Notes: a model not told the origin generated them from the sequence alone. Shown: positions 34,307 to 42,880, counted from the stretch's first letter. The stretch is DNA of 49,105 nt from DRVV01 sp038868255 (GCA_038868255.1 JAWCTJ010000004.1:1-49105), one strand, 5' to 3'. Program-made: numbers and translations.

Positions 34307-34693
34307 TCAGCACCATTTGTTCAAGACTTCCATTACTTTTTGGGGTTGAAAGGGCTTCACTATGAAGTCTTTTGCCCCGCATTTTAGAGCCTCAACAACA
34401 AGGGCCTGTTGCCCCATGGAACTACACATTACAATTTTAGCGTTAGGATCAATTTCCATAATCTTTTTTAAAGTGTCAATTCCATCCTTTGTTTTACTTC
34501 CAGCGGGCATAATTATATCGAGTAGAACAATGTCCGGTTTGTAATGTTGATATTTTTCTATAGCTTCATCTCCGTTTCCCGCTTCAGCCACAACTTCATG
34601 CCCACATTGGAGCAGTATCTTCTTAAGGAGCGCTCTCATAAACGCGGCGTCATCAACAATCATAACGGTGGCTATATCTATCCCCTCCGGCAT
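34307..34693 (-). CDS. cheY: CheY response regulator
   Basis: The 128-aa single receiver domain carries D14-D15, phospho-acceptor D59, the T/S position at S91-S92 and K113 (FIVKPF). After D59 the loop reads IIMPAGSKTKDG and is about four residues longer than in standard CheY, where DG follows MP.. directly; this is at the face that meets partners. In archaea CheY-P acts on the archaellum switch through CheF and ArlCDE, none of which are in view. It lies between cheA and cheD. Confidence 0.95.
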   Translation of the reverse strand: MPEGIDIATVMIVDDAAFMRALLKKILLQCGHEVVAEAGNGDEAIEKYQHYKPDIVLLDIIMPAGSKTKDGIDTLKKIMEIDPNAKIVMCSSMGQQALVVEALKCGAKDFIVKPFQPQKVMEVLNKWC

Positions 34694-34742
34694 AGAATCT
34701 ATTTATTCCGAAATAAAAATATTATGTCGCAATACATGTGAT

Positions 34743-36503
34743 TTATGATGCGGGCTTTACCAAGGCTTCATTTGATATTTTCAAAGGCATTTCATCATTA
34801 TTAATTAGTTTATGTATATCCAAGACCAATACAACCTGCCCATCGCCAAGTATTGTTGCTCCGCTAAATCCCTTTACATTTAGAAGATTCTCGTCCAGCG
34901 GCTTTATTAGTATCTCTTGTAGTCTCAGAACAGAGTCTACAATTATCCCATATTTTAGTCCCTCTCGGTCAACATTTGTTAAAACGACTTCGTAATGGTC
35001 CGTCTGTCTCGGGTTGTTGAGTTTTAGTAAATCATGTAGCTTTAGGAGTGGTACAACTTTTCCACGCACCTCGATGACCTCGATCATTCCTAGGTCCTTT
35101 ACCTCCTTTTTAGGCATACGGACGACTTCAGAAATGTGAGACGATGGAATTGCGAATGTCTGTCCATTAACCTCAACTAGAAGAGATTTAATTATGGCAA
35201 CGGTCAAAGGAAGTCTAAGTGTAACCTTTGTTCCTTTGTTCACTTCTGTTTTCAGCTGAATTGATCCGCCAAGGCTCTCAACCTTAGTTTTGACGACGTC
35301 CATTCCTACGCCTCTACCGCTGGTTTCAGTAACTTCCTTAGCCGTGGAAAATCCCGGGATGAATATCATATTGATTAGCTGATCATCGCTCATTTTTTCA
35401 ACTTCAAACTTAGAGACAAAACCCTTCTCCACAGCGACTTTTTTGACGACCTCAGGGTCTATGCCTGCACCGTCATCCTCAATTTCAATTATAACATGAT
35501 CGCTTTCACGATGGGCAGATAACTTTATTAGTCCAGTAGGCGGCTTACCTAGCTTAATCCTTTCTTCCGGATATTCTATTCCATGATCTACACAGTTTCT
35601 AATGAGGTGCACAAGCGGTTCGCCAATCTCATCCAAGACTGTTCTGTCAACTTCAATGTCTTTCCCTTCCATGATTAATTCCACTTTTTTACCCTTCTTT
35701 AATGAGAGATCCCTAACGAGTCGTGGGAACCTGTCAAAGATCTGACTGACTGGAACCATACGTATCCTTGTAACTAACTCCTGAAGTTCCGTGATAAGTC
35801 GGTCCATAGCTCCGGATACCCGTTTCAGCTGTTCATATTTGTTCATTGAGACGGCTTGGAGTAAGGCAATTTTGTTTATGACAAGCTCTCCTGTTAGGTT
35901 CATGAGTTTATCAAGCTGTTTGAAGTGAATGCGGATGGTTTGAGTTGAACGGAAATCGAAAGGTCTAAGCATCTCTGAAACTTCGGCCAATTGTTCATTC
36001 TTTTCTAATTCATCTTCGGCAGCTTGGATACGCTTTGTTTCGAAAGTGGACTTGTCGATTTTTTCACTTCTAGTGCTTTTCCTTTTCACTGTCTTATCCT
36101 CGACCTTGACGGAAGTCTCCATGGTTTTTGCGCAAGTTTTAAGCTTCTCTACGAGGGTCTCAGTTTCCATCAGTACGTCAATTCCATTCTGTAACTGATC
36201 CAGCCTGTTTGTAAGTGCATCTATACACTCAAAAATTATGTTAACAAGCTCTGTTCCTACACTTTCTCCTTTACGCAGTTTGTCAAAAACATCTTCCATG
36301 GCATGTGTTAAGTCAGCAATATCCTTGAATCCCATCATTGCAGATGAGCCCTTCAACGTGTGAGCTGAACGGAAAAGGCTATTAAGTGCGTCAGTGTTTT
36401 TTGGGTCCTTCTCTACCGCTAAGAGCGCCCTCGTCATGTTGTCAATATGCTCTCGAGCTTCTTCAATAAACAATTGCCTATATTGACTCATGTCTATTGA
36501 CAA
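34743..36503 (-). CDS. cheA: CheA histidine kinase lacking a P2 domain
   Basis: The 586-aa kinase has P1/HPt (residues 1-105) with phospho-H48 in RSAHTLKGSSAMMG, then a ~90-residue charged linker with no P2 CheY-docking fold, P3 dimerisation helices (~195-250), P4 ATPase (N box NCVDHG, G1 DDGAGID, G2 GRGVGMDVVK), and P5, the CheW-like receptor-coupling domain (~440-580). Phosphate passes from P1 to CheY and CheB. The start is TTG 36503 or ATG 36491. cheR precedes it by 111 bases that include an AT-rich palindrome. Confidence 0.96.
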   Translation of the reverse strand: MSIDMSQYRQLFIEEAREHIDNMTRALLAVEKDPKNTDALNSLFRSAHTLKGSSAMMGFKDIADLTHAMEDVFDKLRKGESVGTELVNIIFECIDALTNRLDQLQNGIDVLMETETLVEKLKTCAKTMETSVKVEDKTVKRKSTRSEKIDKSTFETKRIQAAEDELEKNEQLAEVSEMLRPFDFRSTQTIRIHFKQLDKLMNLTGELVINKIALLQAVSMNKYEQLKRVSGAMDRLITELQELVTRIRMVPVSQIFDRFPRLVRDLSLKKGKKVELIMEGKDIEVDRTVLDEIGEPLVHLIRNCVDHGIEYPEERIKLGKPPTGLIKLSAHRESDHVIIEIEDDGAGIDPEVVKKVAVEKGFVSKFEVEKMSDDQLINMIFIPGFSTAKEVTETSGRGVGMDVVKTKVESLGGSIQLKTEVNKGTKVTLRLPLTVAIIKSLLVEVNGQTFAIPSSHISEVVRMPKKEVKDLGMIEVIEVRGKVVPLLKLHDLLKLNNPRQTDHYEVVLTNVDREGLKYGIIVDSVLRLQEILIKPLDENLLNVKGFSGATILGDGQVVLVLDIHKLINNDEMPLKISNEALVKPAS

Positions 36504-36564
36504 GAGACAACCCCCATTATTTTCTGAAATGGATTAATTCTTGAAAGCTGGAATACAGTCTTCA

Positions 36565-36579
36565 AGTTTTTAAAAAACT
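36565..36579. repeat. 15-base AT-rich palindrome upstream of cheA
   Basis: AGTTTTT-A-AAAAACT is a perfect inverted repeat in the cheR-cheA gap. An AT box (GTAATATATG...) lies just upstream of it on the minus strand. It may be an operator, or the T-run may end part of the cheR message. Confidence 0.4.
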
Positions 36580-36614
36580 CAATTATACATATATTACGCG
36601 GTATCACTCTCAAG

Positions 36615-37454
36615 TTATGCTTCATTCGGAACCTTCCGATAAATTCTTAATTCAGGGTTTACACACCTAAATTTTTCATGGAAGCCATCCGGTAGAAGCT
36701 CCGCTTTTCCAAGTATGAGATATCCGTCATTTGTCAGTGCGTCATAAAAGTTCTTGAGAATGTGCTTTTGTCCTGGTTTATCAAAGTATATTAGGACATA
36801 CCTACAGAAGATTATGTCCAGATTTCCATAGACGAGCTTCTGCGTCAAGTCAGCCTTAACGAAGCGAACAAGCTGCCTAACTGTGTCCTTAATTGTGAAT
36901 TTACCATCAGCCAGTGTAAAGTATTTATCGAGTATCTGCTCGTTGACTCCTGCAACTTCTTTCTCACAGTATTCACCAATCATGGCCTTTTTTAGGCTTT
37001 CATTATCTATGTCAATGGCGTAGATTACTATGCGGAAGTTACTCAAGTTGGAACCAAGTGCCTCGTTGACGGTTATCCCTATCGTATATGGTTCCTCACC
37101 TTTTGCGCAGCCAGCGCTTAGAATTCTAAGCGCTCTCTTTTTTGCTAGCATTTCCTTAAGTATACAATTCTGAAAATATAGGAAAACATCTGGATCCCTG
37201 AAAAATGAGGAATAGTTTATCGTTAGGTCCCTTATTAAAAGAGCATATTCATTTTCGTTGCTTCTTAAGTACCGCCAATATCCCCAAAAACTTTCTATCC
37301 CTAGTCTTCGCATTCTATACCTGATTCTACGGCGTAAGTAATTTTCTCTATAATATGTGCAATTTAGCCCTGTGACTTTCAAAATATGGCTTTTAATTAG
37401 CTGAAACCCCTGCTCATCCACCATGAGTATGCTGGAGTTAGTTTTCTGAGACAA
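36615..37454 (-). CDS. cheR: CheR receptor methyltransferase
   Basis: The 279-aa CheR methylates receptor glutamates with SAM. The N-terminal helical domain (residues ~12-80, YLRRRIRYRMRRLGI) binds the receptor; NYSSFFRDPDVF and the SAM loop SAGCAKGEEPYTI at 113-125 are diagnostic, followed by FCRYVLIYFDKPGQ and GYLILGKAELL. Start is TTG 37454, or ATG 37424 (MVDEQGF), which fits the family better; neither has a strong ribosome-binding site. It is first of the chemotaxis run, with a 32-codon frame overlapping its start. Confidence 0.94.
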   Translation of the reverse strand: MSQKTNSSILMVDEQGFQLIKSHILKVTGLNCTYYRENYLRRRIRYRMRRLGIESFWGYWRYLRSNENEYALLIRDLTINYSSFFRDPDVFLYFQNCILKEMLAKKRALRILSAGCAKGEEPYTIGITVNEALGSNLSNFRIVIYAIDIDNESLKKAMIGEYCEKEVAGVNEQILDKYFTLADGKFTIKDTVRQLVRFVKADLTQKLVYGNLDIIFCRYVLIYFDKPGQKHILKNFYDALTNDGYLILGKAELLPDGFHEKFRCVNPELRIYRKVPNEA

Positions 37455-37536
37455 TCCCTGCCCACTCCATGAGCATGTTTTCTATCATTTCTGAAGTAGT
37501 GATGGTAAGTGGGGTCAACATCTCGACTTCCAGCAT
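37438..37536 (-). CDS. short ORF at the head of the che operon
   Basis: An ATG behind CGGGGAAA opens 32 codons (MLEVEMLTPLTITTSEM, then MLMEWAGIVSEN) and stops 17 bases inside cheR. It could be a leader peptide or the shortened remnant of a gene. No family recognised. The protein-like composition and the overlap with cheR are the only support, so this is a weak call. Confidence 0.3.
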   Translation of the reverse strand: MLEVEMLTPLTITTSEMIENMLMEWAGIVSEN

Positions 37537-37662
37537 TTTCCCCGAGATTATTTTATTGTTAAACAATCGATAAAAATATTATGTATTAATACACGATATT
37601 TCGTTTACGTGTCCTCATTGCAATTAGCAAGAGGATTCATCATTAAGAATATGGCATAAGGT

Positions 37663-37932
37663 TCAGCTTAAAAGTTCAGAAAGCAATTTAATTAATGTAT
37701 TTTTGTCTTCTATTTTTCTGGCTAATATTTTGCCGCTGGCATAGACACGAAGTGGCACACTTTTGTAATTTATTTCGAAGATTATGGAAGAAATGGAATT
37801 TTCCAACTTTGCCTTTTTCAGAATTTTAGATAGAGCTTCATCTTTTTTCTCATGTTTCAGGAATATTATAAAGTGTTTTTCTTCTCCACAGGTTTCTTCT
37901 ATCCTTGAGATGTATTCTTCCATGGGCGGCAT
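37663..37932 (-). CDS. unknown 89-aa protein after sufS
   Basis: The 89-aa protein starts at ATG 37932, adjoining the sufS stop, so it is very likely translated with sufS. It begins MPPMEEYISRIEETCGEEKHF and looks like an alternating alpha/beta domain (FIIFLKHEKKD, ISSIIFEINYKSVPLRVYASG, NTLIKLLSELL). It has one cysteine, C15, and no CxxC motif. I do not recognise the family. Its place at the end of the Fe-S run suggests a role in sulfur transfer or regulation, but nothing in the sequence proves this. Confidence 0.65.
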   Translation of the reverse strand: MPPMEEYISRIEETCGEEKHFIIFLKHEKKDEALSKILKKAKLENSISSIIFEINYKSVPLRVYASGKILARKIEDKNTLIKLLSELLS

Positions 37933-39168
37933 CTAAATCTGCTCCATCTCCTTTAGTATTTCGATAAAACGATCAACTTCCTCGTGTGTGTTGTAAATGT
38001 AGAAGCTTACCCGCGCTGTGGAGGGTAACCCAAGTCTCTGATGCAGGGGCTGGGCGCAGTGGAACCCGCTTCTTATCATGATGCCATAGTTATCAAGAAA
38101 CAATGCCACATCATGTGATTCGAAACCATCTACATTAAAGGGGATGATGCCACATCTTTTAGTGCAATCTATCGGACCATAGGTTCTCACCCTTTTCAAC
38201 TCCACCATATGCTTAAGCGTGTACTCTGTTAGGTTACGTTCATGCTGGAACACATTTTCCATCCCGAGACTCCTCAGATACTTCACAGCAGCCATAAGCC
38301 CTATGCCACCGCAGATATTAGGAGTTCCCGCTTCAAATCTCCATGGAACATCATTCCACGAGATCAAGCATCGTCCATATACGGGGTTATATGAGACATC
38401 CCTTATCATTTCTCCCCCTCCATGGAAAGGCTCCATTTCCTTAAGAAGTTCAAGTTTTCCGTAAAGTACTCCTATCCCCGTGGGGCCAAGCATTTTATGT
38501 CCTGAGAATGCCATGAAGTCGATGTCCAGATCTTTAGCGTCAACAGGCATATGTGGCACAGATTGGGCACCGTCAACAAGTAGCAATGCATCATGTTCAT
38601 GTGCAATTTTGGCTATCCTCTTAATATCATTTATCACACCTGTCACGTTAGATACGTGGCTTATGGAAACTATCTTCGTTTTTTCAGAAATCATCTCCTC
38701 TAAGGCTCTGTAGTTTAATGTGCCGTTGCTGTTCACATCGACGTATTTGACTTTGAATCCTCTTATCTTGGAGGTTATTTCCCATGGGACGATGTTGCTA
38801 TGGTGCTCCATAAGTGAAAGCAGAACCTCATCATCTTCTCCAAGTTTTCTCAGCGCCCAGGAATAGGCAACTAGATTTATTGCTTCAGTTGTGCCTCTGA
38901 CAAAAACTATTTCCTCCGCGCTTCTGGCATTGATAAATTCTGCAACTGCTTTATGGGCTTCCTCGTAGAGCTCAGTTGCTTCCTGTGAAAGTGTGTGCAC
39001 TGCTCTGTGCACGTTTGCATTATGTTCCCTATAAAACTCAGTAATGGCCTCTATAACTTGTCTAGGCTTTTGTGATGTAGCTGCATTGTCAAAGTAGATT
39101 AGCGGGTAATTATTTACTTTCCGATTCAGAATGGGAAAGTCCTCTCTAACTTTATAGGGATCGAGCAT
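37933..39168 (-). CDS. sufS: class II cysteine desulfurase SufS
   Basis: The 411-aa PLP enzyme takes sulfur from cysteine for Fe-S assembly. All expected residues are there: YFDNAATSQKP near the N-terminus, EHHSNIVPW with the PLP-stacking histidine (~H123), HVSNVTG, VDGAQSVPH, the Schiff-base lysine K225 in FSGHKMLGPTG, and C371 in RSGFHCAQPLH. It overlaps the last base of the scaffold gene. Together with the U-type scaffold this looks like a SufS-SufU pairing; SufB, SufC and SufD are not in the window. Confidence 0.95.
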   Translation of the reverse strand: MLDPYKVREDFPILNRKVNNYPLIYFDNAATSQKPRQVIEAITEFYREHNANVHRAVHTLSQEATELYEEAHKAVAEFINARSAEEIVFVRGTTEAINLVAYSWALRKLGEDDEVLLSLMEHHSNIVPWEITSKIRGFKVKYVDVNSNGTLNYRALEEMISEKTKIVSISHVSNVTGVINDIKRIAKIAHEHDALLLVDGAQSVPHMPVDAKDLDIDFMAFSGHKMLGPTGIGVLYGKLELLKEMEPFHGGGEMIRDVSYNPVYGRCLISWNDVPWRFEAGTPNICGGIGLMAAVKYLRSLGMENVFQHERNLTEYTLKHMVELKRVRTYGPIDCTKRCGIIPFNVDGFESHDVALFLDNYGIMIRSGFHCAQPLHQRLGLPSTARVSFYIYNTHEEVDRFIEILKEMEQI

Positions 39169-39671
39169 TAACCGCCCTCTTCCGTGGTTTTCATCCGCTT
39201 AGAAAGAACTTTCGCTAGCTCTTCCTCTTCCAGAGCCTGTTTTTCCTCAAAGGTTAATTCGCTTGGCAGCCATTCAGGGGTCACTTGTCTATTTTTGTAG
39301 TAGGCCCTTATCGCCCTTCTTAATGCTCCAACCGCAAGAACCCCACAGTGAAACTTTACCGTTGGAAGTCCACCTACCTCTTCAACCAGGTTTTTCCATG
39401 ATATTTTCCAAGCATCTTCTAACTTCATCCCTTTAACTTTCTCCGTAAGTATGCTTGAGGTAGCTATATTTGCTGCACATCCGTAGCTTTCGAATGTTGC
39501 CCTCTCAATAACTTCCTGCTCATTAACTTTCAGATAGAACGTTATCATATCTCCACAGGCAGGATTCCCAGCAACAGCGGACACTGTGGCATCATTCATC
39601 CTTCCAAGATTCTTGGGATTCCGGAACAAATCAAGAATTTTCTGACTGTAAGGCATCGGCGCACGTGACAT
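39168..39671 (-). CDS. iscU: IscU/SufU-type Fe-S scaffold or sulfur-transfer protein
   Basis: The 167-aa protein has the IscU/NifU-N core with three conserved cysteines and the acidic ligand: C39-G-D41 (NPACGD), C65 (ESYGCAA) and C109 (KFHCGVLA). An extra C-terminal ~45 residues (PSELTFEEKQALEEEEL...) is charged and helical. It builds a 2Fe-2S cluster or relays sulfur from a desulfurase. It has one desulfurase gene on each side (divergent IscS-like upstream by 1 base, SufS downstream with overlap), so it could work with either. Confidence 0.93.
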   Translation of the reverse strand: MSRAPMPYSQKILDLFRNPKNLGRMNDATVSAVAGNPACGDMITFYLKVNEQEVIERATFESYGCAANIATSSILTEKVKGMKLEDAWKISWKNLVEEVGGLPTVKFHCGVLAVGALRRAIRAYYKNRQVTPEWLPSELTFEEKQALEEEELAKVLSKRMKTTEEGG

Positions 39672-39672
39672 A

Positions 39673-40896
39673 CTATCCAGCCTCTATCGACCCGGTTATT
39701 CCTCTCAATCTTTCAACAGCTTTCGGTATCACTTCTAATACATAATCTATATCCTCATCCATGTGTAGCCGTGTTACCTTCATGAGTATGCTGCCATGAG
39801 CTTCCTCGTATTTTCTGCCTATGGCGACTAAAACATGGCTTGGCTGGAGAATGCGTCTCGTGCAAGCACTTCCGCTGGAGACATAAACCCCATTCAAGCT
39901 TAACTCTATGGTTAAAGCTTCTCCTTCACATCTGAGGAAGCTTATGTTAACGTTATCTGGCGCCCTCTTTTCACCCCTAGGTCCGTTAAGCTTCACATCC
40001 GATATCATCTCACATATTCCATCTATTAGCTTATCCCTAAGCCTCCTCATGTGGCTTACATGGGCTTCAAAGTCTTGAAAAGTGAGCTCCGAGGCCTTGG
40101 CAAAACCAACAATTAATGGGGTGTTCTCAATTCCAGGCCATAATCTCTGCGTTCCTATCTGTCCCTCCAGAATTCTTTCAACGTTCACGCCCTCCTTGAC
40201 GTACAGGGCGCCTATCCCTCGAGGACCTAAAATTTTATGGCTGCTTACGGTGGCCAAATCAACGTCTAGGTCTTCAACGTTGAAGGGGATTTTCCCGTAC
40301 GCATCCGATGCATCGGTATGGAATATGGCCTCTGGATTTTTGCTTTTCACTATACTTACAGCCTTTTTTATGGGTTGCACCGTCCCAATTTCATGGTTTA
40401 CCGTGGATATGCTTACTATAACCGTATCCCTATCCACGGATTCTTCTAGTTTTTGAAGGTTTATGAAGCCCTCGTTATCCACAGGTATTTTCACTACAGA
40501 AAAGCCATATTCTTTGAGCATTTCCGCCGCATAAGTTACGCTTAAAGGCTCAACCTGAGATATTACGATCTTCTTATTCCTTCCTCTCATCTTAAGCGTT
40601 GATCCCAATAGTGCCAGATTGTTAGCTTCAGTTTCGCCCGGCGTGAAGTTAATTTCCTCGATGTTCTTGCAGCCGAGAAAGCCAGCAATTTTTTGAGTGG
40701 ACTCTATAATTGTCTCATATGCTTCCCATCCTGGCTTATGAGTTAATGTAGGGTTGCCGTATCCGCGCTGATTAAAGTAAGGCAGCATGCTCTCCAAAAC
40801 CTCGTTGGCAACTACGCCCCCATTCTCAATGTCCAAGTAAACTTCCCGCTTAAGCCCCTCATGAGCCTTTATAAGCTCCTTGACATTTCCTATCAT
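39673..40896 (-). CDS. divergent IscS/NifS-like PLP protein
   Basis: The 407-aa class I desulfurase homologue keeps the Schiff-base lysine (SSHKILGPRG, K221) and an active-loop cysteine (SSGSACTRRILQPSHV). Other PLP residues are changed: the stacking-His segment reads SQVEPLSV, with Pro where IscS has His; HVDATQ reads HTDASD, with Asp for Gln; the N-terminal D-N-x-A-T-T reads DIENGG; and the RSGT substrate loop is replaced near LWPGIENTP. It may have low or altered activity. The frame opens at 40944, but ATG 40896 has GGAGG 9 bases upstream. The scaffold gene follows immediately. Confidence 0.85.
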   Translation of the reverse strand: MIGNVKELIKAHEGLKREVYLDIENGGVVANEVLESMLPYFNQRGYGNPTLTHKPGWEAYETIIESTQKIAGFLGCKNIEEINFTPGETEANNLALLGSTLKMRGRNKKIVISQVEPLSVTYAAEMLKEYGFSVVKIPVDNEGFINLQKLEESVDRDTVIVSISTVNHEIGTVQPIKKAVSIVKSKNPEAIFHTDASDAYGKIPFNVEDLDVDLATVSSHKILGPRGIGALYVKEGVNVERILEGQIGTQRLWPGIENTPLIVGFAKASELTFQDFEAHVSHMRRLRDKLIDGICEMISDVKLNGPRGEKRAPDNVNISFLRCEGEALTIELSLNGVYVSSGSACTRRILQPSHVLVAIGRKYEEAHGSILMKVTRLHMDEDIDYVLEVIPKAVERLRGITGSIEAG

Positions 40897-41142
40897 GAAA
40901 TTAAGCCTCCACCATGAAACATACAATCTCTGCAGCTTATACAAAAAGGAATTTGCAGCAACTAAACCTTATGGTCACGTTTACGGCTTTTCATGCTAAC
41001 AAAACGGCTCCTGGACTTTAAAAATAGCACTTTCATACGCGTTTCTTTTATGAACGTCGACGTTTTCGAAGATTTCCTTTTGAGCATGGAAAATGTTTAA
41101 TTAATTGGTTTAGCGTTTAGCTTGCAGGTGGAAGGATAGAAT

Positions 41143-41514
41143 TTGAGTGAAGAATTATCTAGGCTTCCCCCACAAGTTCAGGAGCGTCTCCTGAGGCTTC
41201 AGCAACTTCAGCAGACTCTGCAGGCTGTTTTGGCTCAGAAACAACAGGTTGAGTTGGAGTTAACAGAACTTGAGCAGGCGCTAAGCGAACTTCAGAAGAT
41301 CGCAGACGACGCAGTAATATACAAGTCTATCGGCTCCATACTCGTGAGAACAGATAAAGCCAAAGTAACAGCTGATCTTAACGAACGCAAGGAACTATTA
41401 AACACTCGAGCGGCCGTGCTGGGAAAGCAGGAGGAACGCCTCAGAACCCAGATGAAAGAGCTTCAGTCAAGGCTTCAGCAGGATCTAGCTCCAATATCCG
41501 GTCCCTCTTCATAA
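41143..41514 (+). CDS. pfdB: prefoldin beta subunit
   Basis: The 123-aa subunit of the archaeal prefoldin chaperone hexamer has the expected long coiled coil (PPQVQERLLRLQQLQQTLQA), a beta hairpin core (DDAVIYKSIGSILVRTDKAKV) and a returning coil (LNERKELLNTRAAVLGKQEERL). It holds unfolded protein for the thermosome. It starts at TTG 41143 behind GGTGGAAGG. TTTAATTAAT at ~41096 is a possible TATA element. DUF3194 follows after 13 bases, an arrangement common in archaea. Confidence 0.95.
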   Translation: MSEELSRLPPQVQERLLRLQQLQQTLQAVLAQKQQVELELTELEQALSELQKIADDAVIYKSIGSILVRTDKAKVTADLNERKELLNTRAAVLGKQEERLRTQMKELQSRLQQDLAPISGPSS

Positions 41515-41527
41515 TAGCAGATGTCTG

Positions 41528-41845
41528 ATGTTTGCGTCTGGTGAAAAAGTGGCAGAGTTCCCGGAACTTTCCCCTAACCATATCGAGAAGCTGTGCACCA
41601 TAGCTGAGGAGGCTGCTAGGCAGCATATCCTCTCAAGGGTTCCAGCGAAGTTTGTGGAAAAATTGGATGTGACCGTTGAAGTGGAAGGTTCTGGGCCTCT
41701 AACTCTGGCTGTTGAGGTGGAGCTGACGCTTTCACCAATAATGCAGTACATAGATGTAGAAAAACTTGCAGAGGAAGCTGTGAAAGAAGCTTTTACGTCA
41801 GCCGAGAATTACTTGAGGGAACTGAAGTGTCCTATGAGGAAATAG
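41528..41845 (+). CDS. DUF3194 protein
   Basis: The 105-aa protein is of the archaeal DUF3194 family, usually found beside prefoldin beta: helix LSPNHIEKLCTIAEEAARQHIL, strands KLDVTVEVEGSGPLTLAVEVELTL, and a last helix VEKLAEEAVKEAFTSAE. Function unknown; the company with prefoldin suggests a role in protein folding. ATG 41528 is used; GTG 41549 just before AEFPELS is an alternative. It overlaps the DHH gene by 19 bases. Confidence 0.8.
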   Translation: MFASGEKVAEFPELSPNHIEKLCTIAEEAARQHILSRVPAKFVEKLDVTVEVEGSGPLTLAVEVELTLSPIMQYIDVEKLAEEAVKEAFTSAENYLRELKCPMRK

Positions 41846-42825
41846 CAAAAATAATAGATGACTTGAATGCTGGGCTAGTTGTTTTACTTTGCCATCATAA
41901 CGCCGATCCGGATGCGGTTTGTTCAGCCTACGCCCTTGGTTCGTTGATAAGAGCCACAAGGCCGTCAACAAGAGTGGAAATCGGCGCAGCTCAAGGGGTG
42001 AGTCGTCTCTCAAAGCATATAATGCGTCATCTGCCGATCTCCGTAGAGAAAGCACCCCATATTGAGGATGCTGCCCTTATAATCCTGCTGGACACTAACA
42101 CCCTGCAGCAGCTTGACGATCTCGCTGAGCGGGTGAAAATTTCAAAAGCTCCAATAATAGTTGTTGATCATCACGCAATACATCCTGAAACCGAGAGAAT
42201 TGCAAGGCTATGCATAACCGATGAGAACGCTTCCTCCACATGCGAGATGATACATCGCTTTTACAAGGAGGCAAACGTTAAAATCGGATTAATGGAGGCC
42301 GGGGCTCTATTCTTAGGCATAGCTTTTGACACGCGCCACTTTGTTCTGGCGAACTCCTCAACACTGAAAACTTTAGCGGAGCTTGTGGATGCTGGTGTAA
42401 ACGTTCAAAAGATGCTTTCCCTGCTATCTTTGCCCATGGATTACTCGGAAAGAGTGGCGAGGTTAAAAGCCTGCAAACGCGCAAGACTCTTCAAGGTTGG
42501 GGATTGGATAATAGCTCTATCTCACGTGAGTGCATTTCAAGCTTCTGCTGCACGCGCCATCATCGACTTGGGCGCGCATGTAGCTGTCGTGGCGGGACAA
42601 AAGAATGAAAACCTGGAGATAAGCCTCCGTTGCTCACGAGAATTCCATGAAAAGACTGGAATACATTTAGGCAGAGATATAGCTAAACCCTTAGGGGAAC
42701 ATTTGAAGGGTATGGGCGGTGGGCACTCCACCGCTGCCGGTGTCAACGGTGTAGGCGAAATTGAGGATGGGCTTAAACGATGCTACAAGCTTCTGAAGGA
42801 GAAGATTGAACTCAAAATTAGGTAG
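41827..42825 (+). CDS. DHH-family phosphoesterase
   Basis: The 332-aa protein is of the DHH/DHHA1 type that includes NrnA-like nanoRNase/pAp phosphatases. The metal residues are visible: HHNADPDAV near 23-31, LLDTN (D89), VVDHHAI (D114-H116) and DTRHFVL; the DHHA1 domain ends in GMGGGHSTAAG near residue 297. It hydrolyses phosphodiester or phosphomonoester bonds, perhaps of short RNAs or cyclic dinucleotides. The start is GTG 41827 inside DUF3194 with GAGGGAAC upstream. The protein is soluble. Confidence 0.88.
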   Translation: MSYEEIAKIIDDLNAGLVVLLCHHNADPDAVCSAYALGSLIRATRPSTRVEIGAAQGVSRLSKHIMRHLPISVEKAPHIEDAALIILLDTNTLQQLDDLAERVKISKAPIIVVDHHAIHPETERIARLCITDENASSTCEMIHRFYKEANVKIGLMEAGALFLGIAFDTRHFVLANSSTLKTLAELVDAGVNVQKMLSLLSLPMDYSERVARLKACKRARLFKVGDWIIALSHVSAFQASAARAIIDLGAHVAVVAGQKNENLEISLRCSREFHEKTGIHLGRDIAKPLGEHLKGMGGGHSTAAGVNGVGEIEDGLKRCYKLLKEKIELKIR

Positions 42826-42880
42826 CTACTCTTAAATTGAAATTTTCGGTCTCGCTTATGGTTTGGTGGAACATGCAGTC

